Assembly: GCA_951799425.1 (NCBI GenBank)
Contig: OX637402.1
Coordinates: forward strand, 1,054,501 to 1,118,500
DNA length: 64,000 bases
Direction of reading: 5' to 3'
Origin: Ilex aquifolium
Taxonomy: Eukaryota > Streptophyta > Magnoliopsida > Aquifoliales > Aquifoliaceae
Shown here piece after piece: positions 58,481 through 64,000 of the stretch (positions are counted from its first letter, which is position 1; each line of letters opens with the position of its first letter). The notes below the pieces were generated by a model. The model was given only the letters and a program-made list of their open reading frames with translations. It ran no database searches and was not told the origin of the DNA. The translations under genes were made by a program, and so were the position numbers.

Positions 58481-61400
58481 TGTGAATTAAACACCAAGAA
58501 GTTGTTGTTTTCTTTTTATTAGATCTTGGTTGTGAATTAAACACCAAGAAGTTGTTGTTTTCTTTTTATTAGATCTTGGTTGTCAATTAAACACCAAGAA
58601 GTTATTGTTTTCTTTTATGTTTTTATTATATCTTGGTTGTGGATTAAACACCAAGAAGTTGTTGTTTTCTTTTATGTATTATCATCTCTTGGTTGTGGAT
58701 TAAACACCAAGTATTTATTGCTTTCTTTTAATTTAAGTATTGTTTTCTTTTACTTCCATTGTTGGAGCTTCCTTCTTCCCCTTAGAGGAGTGAAACTCTT
58801 CCACTTTTCTAGAGCTTTACCAAAGCCGTGAAGGGTGGAACGTGATTCACTCATTCTTTGTCGAAGATCGGCTCCTTGTTTAGCTATTTTACTTTAAAGC
58901 ATTTCACTTCTAGTGCTTGAGCATTTTACTTTGTAACACCTTTTGGGGATGAGTACCATTCATCATTCTAGCTTTACCATAGCTATGAAGGGTGAGTAGT
59001 CCTCATTCACTCTTTGGGAAGGAATGATAGATATGTAAAAGATTAATCCGGACATTATGTTTGTGTATCACCTTTATGCTTAAATGTTCTATACTCCACT
59101 TGATTTTTGGGTGATTGAATGCACCTAGCAAAGTAAAGGTACTTTGTATAATCAACGGATCTTTCTATGATAAATGGATGACTCCTACATGGAAAGATCC
59201 ATTGATTCAAGGCAAGTACCCTAACTAACTCTTCATGACAAACTTTCAATGTCCACAATTATTGCACTTCATTCCTATCTTCCGATTAATTTGCCGTTGA
59301 CACGGGAGTTAATTGAGTTATAAAACACAAACATAATGCACCGAACAATCAACTACATATTCTGATTCCCGAACCAAAGAGTGTTTGTTACATTTAATCA
59401 TCTTATATTTTGTCTAGCAAAATACCCATTGGAAAGAATCTTACATTCTATCCAAAACTTCCCACAACTTCAAAATCATAATATTTCCAATTACAAGTCT
59501 TTCTCACTATTTACTTCAAAGAACACCAACCATAGTTCCCTGAGGATTCGACTCTGGACTCAAACCAGATTATTACTACAACTTGACCGCCTGCACTTGG
59601 GTGTACACATTTCGGATCAAGTCAAGTTTTTGGCGCCGTTGCCGGGGAATCATAAAAGGTGCTCTTTTTAGAAAAAGGTGAAAAAAAAAAAAAAAAACCT
59701 CTCTTTTAGTATATATTTTTGCCTTATTGTGAATAATTTTGTTTTTTTTGTGACTGACACCAAACGTCTCTTTCAAAATTTGCCTGCTGAATCTTCTGGG
59801 TCTGTAAATCAACTTGAACCACCTTCACCCAAATCAGAAGCCGATTCTTGTAACTTCAATATGGCAAATATTGATAGGCAGGGTGAAGATCATGTGAGAG
59901 AGGGGGAAGTACCCAACATTCGAACATTGCGAGATTACTTACATCCCACAAGGAATAGTGTCCCCTCTTGTTTTATTTTTCCTGAAAATGCTCCCCTCTT
60001 TACTGTAAAGCCGGGGACAGTGCAGTTATTGCCCGTGTTTCATGGATTGGATGCAGAAAATCCGTATCTGCATATCAAAGACTTCGAAGAAGTGTGGAAC
60101 ATTTCAAGACAATTCTGAATTGACAAAAATGAAATTGTTTTCTTTCTCTTTGAGGGATAAAGCCAAACAATGGTTACATTCTTTAAAATCTCTTTCAATC
60201 CCTAATTGACAGGCTCTACAGAATGAATTTTTCAGAAAATTCTTTCCTCTGCACCGCACTAATACACTCAAAAGACAAATCATGAATTTTTCGGTCAAAG
60301 AAGGGGAAACTTTTTATCAAAGCTGGGAGAGATTCAAAGATCTTCTCCAATCTTGTCCACACCATGCTTTTGAAAATTGGACTTTGGCAGGTTTTTTCTA
60401 TGATTCCTTGCCCACTAGGTTACGACAGTTTGTCGAAATGATGGCTCAAGGAGAGTTCATGGGAAAAAGTCCGGAGGAGGCATTCAATTTTTTTGATACC
60501 ATATCTGACAGTTCTCAAATGTGGGACTCAGCCTCTCCTACCACTGTAGAAGCCAAACCACCTACTTTCCAAGGGGGTAAGTATGTCTTGAGAGAAGATG
60601 ATGATCTTAGAGCAAAAATGTCCACTTTGTCTCGAAAGCTTGAAGCTTTAGAGATGAAAAAGATCCATCAAGTTGATGTTGTCCCTCCCACAGAACAAGT
60701 ATGTGGGATTTGTGCGCTAACAGGGCATCCTACTGGGGAATGCCCGACCATTCCGGCATTCAAAGAAGTTTTGTTGGAACAAACAAATGCCATTTCCAAT
60801 TTCAACAAGCCTTACTCCAACCCATACTCTGAAACATACAATCTAGGGTGGCGGAACCACCCAAATTTCAGTTGGAGAAACACACAACCAACCCCCATGA
60901 ATCAGCAACAAGGTCCACAACAACCACCTCAAGGACCTCCACAATATCCTCATCAACAAGGGCCACCACATCCACCTCAAGTACCTCCACAATATCCTCC
61001 ATATCAACCACCACACAAAAGGAGCCTTGAAGATACATTGAATCAATTCATGCAAACCCAAATGAGCTATAACAATAGTTCTACTCAGGCTTTTATTGAT
61101 TTCAAGGCCCAGACCACACAATCTTTTGAGGATCTCAAAGGCCACATTCAAAAACTGACCCAGTCCATGAGCACACATGAGAAGGGAAAATTTCCTGCCC
61201 AACCAAAGCCTCCACAAGGCCAATTTCAGGTGGGAAATCCATCAACTATGGAAACTCCACAAGACCAAGCCAAAACTGTCACCACATTGAGAAGTGGCAA
61301 AAAGATTGACAAGTCCATCAGAAACATGCTGATTCCAGACCCAAAACCAGTCTCAATTCCAGCCAACCCATTAAGTGAGCCAGAACTTGAAAAAAAAAAT

Positions 61401-64000
61401 GACTGTGATCCCATGATTGAACAAGAACCAGAGCCATCAAGGGAAGAAGAACCCTCATGTTCTATTCCTGCTCCTTTCCCTCATAGACTCAAGAGCATAC
61501 AGAAAGCAAACAATCAGTCTGAAATTTACGAGCTTTTCAAGCAAGTAAAAATCAACATCCCACTTCTGGATGCAATCCAACAGGTTCCAGCTTATGCCAA
61601 GTTTCTAAAAGACTTGTGCACAGTCAAAAGAAGCCAAAATGTTCAAAAAAGAGCCTTCCTCACAGAGCAAGCCAGTGCCCTACTTCAACACAAAATCCCT
61701 TCAAAGTGCGAAGATCCAGGGTGTCCCACTGTGTCATGTGTCATTGGAAATTTCAAAATTGAGCAAGCATTGTTAGACCTTGGAGCTAGTGTCAACTTGC
61801 TTCCTTTCTCTGTCTACCAGCAGTTGGGTTTAGGTGAACTGAAACCCACTTGCACCACACTCCAATTGGCAGATAGATCTGTAAAAATTCCTAGGGGTAT
61901 TGTTGAAGATGTACTTGTCCAAGTGGATAATTTTGTCTTCCCTGTAGACTTCATTGTTCTAGATACTCATCCAGAAGTTCATTCAGAAACTCCAATTCCT
62001 GTCATTCTTGGTCGACCTTTTCTAGCAACCTCCAATGCACTAATCAATTGCAGGAATGGTATTATGAAATTGACTTTTGGGGATATGACTCTCGAAATGA
62101 ACGTCTTTGACATTGCAAAACACCCAAGAGAGTACGAGGAGGTAGGAGAAATAAATTCCATTGAGTCATTGATACAAGCACATCTAAATGACTCATTCTG
62201 TGAGGATCTTAGTGAATCAACTTTGTCAAAATCTGACTCATCTGACTCTCTGGAACAAAACTCCATTGAGTGTCCTACCTTCAATGTGGGGACATGGGCT
62301 CCTAAATTTGAAGAAATTTCATCAAGTGGTACAAAACCACTATCTTCAAGTGACAGGTCACCAAAGCCTGAACTGAAACCGCTCCCATCTGATCTCAAGT
62401 ATGCATTTTTAGGTGAGGATAAATCTTACCCAGTGGTAATTTCTTCAAAAATCACAGACTTGCAAGAAGCTCAATTAATTGAAGTTCTTAAAAGTCACAA
62501 AAGCACCATTGGGTGGACCATCGCTGATTTGAAAGGTATAAGCCCGTTAATTTGTAATCATGCCATATACCTTGAAGAGGACTCAAAACCCTCTCGTCAA
62601 ATGTAGCGACGATTGAATCCTCACATGAAAGAGGTTGTGAGACTGGAAGAGCTCAAACTCCTGGATGCAGGGATAATTTTTCCTATCTCCGATAGCAAAT
62701 GGGTTAGTCCAACCCAAGTTGTACCAAAGAAATCTGGAGTCACAGTAGTCAAAAATGATGCAAATGAACTCGTGCTAACACGAGTCGTCACAGGATGGCG
62801 AATGTGCATTGACTATTGAAAACTCAATCTGGTGACTAGAAAAGACCATTTTCCTCTTCCCTTCCTTGACCAAGTCCTCGAGAGAATAGCAGGCCATGAA
62901 TTTTACTGTTTCCTGGATGGGTATTCCGGATACAATCAAATTGAGATAGCTCTGAATGACCAAGAAAAGACCACATTCACATGTCCATTTGGCACCTTTG
63001 CATTCAAAAGGATGCCATTCGGACATTGTAACGCTCCTGCAACATTTCAAAGATGTATGCTGAGCTTGTTCAGTGACATGGTCGAAAAATTTTTGGAAAT
63101 CTTCATGGATGATTTCTCGGTATATGGTGACTCATTTGATTTGTGTCTAGCTAACCTAGAAAAAGTTTTGATGAGATGCAAAGAGGCAAATCTGGTGCTT
63201 AACTGGGAGAAATGTCATTTCATGGTGAATCAAGGCATTGTCTTGGGTCACATTGTGTCGTCAGAAGGCATGAAAGTTGATAAAGCAAAAATTGATTTGA
63301 TAAGGAATCTTCCTGCTCCTAGGGTTGTGAAGGATGTTCGATCATTCTTAGGTCATGCAGGATTCTACAGAAGGTTCATAAAAGATTTCAGCACCATAGC
63401 AAAACCTATGTGTCATCTTTTGAGTCAGGATGTCATTTTCGACTGGAATGAAGCGTGCCAAAAATCCTTTGACAAACTCAAAGGCATGTTAATTTCTGCC
63501 CCAATAATGCAACCTCCTGACTGGACTCTACCCTTTGAATTGATGTGTGATGCTAGTGACTATGCTGTAGGTGCTGTTTTGGGACAAAGAAAAGATAAGA
63601 AGCCACATGTGATTTACTATGCAAGTAAAACTTTAAATGATGCCCAAATGAATTACTCAACAACTGAAAAGGAATTACTTGCTGTAGTATTTGCATTGGA
63701 AAAATTTCGATCTTATCTTGTTGGTTCTTCTGTTACTGTATTTACTGACCATGCAGCACTGAAATTTTTGCTTACAAAAAAATATGCCAAACCAAGGCTC
63801 TTGAGATGGATCCTTTTGCTCCAAGAATTTGATTTAGTCATTAAGGACAAAAAGGGTGTGGAAAATGTGGTGGCAGATCATCTGTCAAGATTAACTTATG
63901 AATTTCATGAGGATGGACTGCCAATCAATGAAAAATTCCCCGATGAACAACTATTCAGGATTGATGAAACCCCATGGTACGCTGATATTGCTAATTTCCT
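58481..64000. repeat. large inverted repeat, right arm
   Basis: Mirror of 48879-54400. The inner junction lies within the ~50-bp tandem repeat of the LTR. Most variants in the LTR part agree with the adjacent right LTR (53257 on), not with the left LTR (43069 on). Confidence 0.95.
58481..64000 (+). mobile_element. inverted second copy of the Athila-type element (runs off right edge)
   Basis: Visible parts are a 1,144-base inner LTR end (58481-59624), primer site (59631-59648), gag, protease, reverse transcriptase and RNase H up to the window edge. It is broken (about four breaks of the reading frame by eye). It is nearly identical to the minus-strand copy, so it is young, with an apparent excess of C-to-T type changes in the LTR part. 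Confidence 0.9.
59678..64000 (+). pseudogene. gag-pol region of the inverted Athila copy
   Basis: Same part order as in the minus-strand copy: gag core (FHGLDAENPYLHIKDFEEV), knuckle CGICALTGHPTGEC, protease LLDLGASVNLLP, reverse transcriptase [14 protein letters not shown] and [10 protein letters not shown], and RNase [14 protein letters not shown]. It continues past the window. The frame is interrupted several times, so it is a non-coding fossil. Its main interest is that it can pair with the opposite copy. Confidence 0.88.

Noticed and set aside
48879-64000. Assembly error as the cause of the inverted repeat
   Set aside because: The arms differ at many scattered positions, and the right arm has its own changes, which a simple mis-join would not produce. 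Long-read confirmation would still be useful.

Overview
This window reads as repeat-dense nuclear DNA of a flowering plant, probably a eudicot. Almost everything in it is transposable elements nested in one another: Ty3/Gypsy chromoviruses of the Tekay/Del type, an Athila-type Ty3/Gypsy element, several solo LTRs, Helitrons and a non-autonomous hAT element. The only host-gene traces are two pseudogenes, a cytosolic sulfotransferase and a MEF10-like pentatricopeptide-repeat (PPR) gene. No intact host gene, tRNA or rRNA was found.

Layout, left to right. (1) 1-6387 is the 3' part of a Tekay-type element with one long open gag-pol frame, polypurine tract and 3' LTR. (2) 6738-12143 is a non-autonomous Helitron on the minus strand. 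It contains a hAT element (8218-11272, 8-bp target duplication), which in turn contains a reversed solo LTR (8805-11185, 5-bp duplication). (3) 12347-19227 is a complete-ended but internally short chromovirus with two 2.35-kb LTRs and a GAAAG duplication. (4) 19803-20301 is the 5' end of a second Helitron of the same family. (5) 20460-21456 (minus) is the sulfotransferase pseudogene, followed by AT-rich unassigned DNA to 24842. (6) 24843-25453 is a 611-bp Helitron carrying a CCN-triplet tract, and 25649-26266 is the PPR pseudogene.

From 26804 the nest becomes deep. A non-coding LTR element (LARD-like, 26804 to at least 36987) has a solo LTR (33225-35596) and a second Tekay copy (from 36988) inserted in its 3' LTR. 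The Tekay copy has a reversed solo LTR in gag (39935-42276) and an Athila-type element (from 43069, minus strand) in its protease region. The Athila element, with LTRs of about 5 kb, is followed by an inverted second copy running off the right edge. The arms 48879-54400 and 58481-64000 form an inverted repeat of at least 5.5 kb around a 4.08-kb spacer.

The most unusual signals are three. Short CG-centred palindromes (TACCGGTA or GTTCGAAC) form arrays just upstream of the TATA box in otherwise related LTRs, with a different word in different LTRs. Shared sequence variants suggest that the Athila inverted repeat arose by duplication after insertion, not by a second insertion. A 141-codon open frame with a zinc-knuckle-like cluster lies inside both Athila LTRs. 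All comparisons were made by eye.
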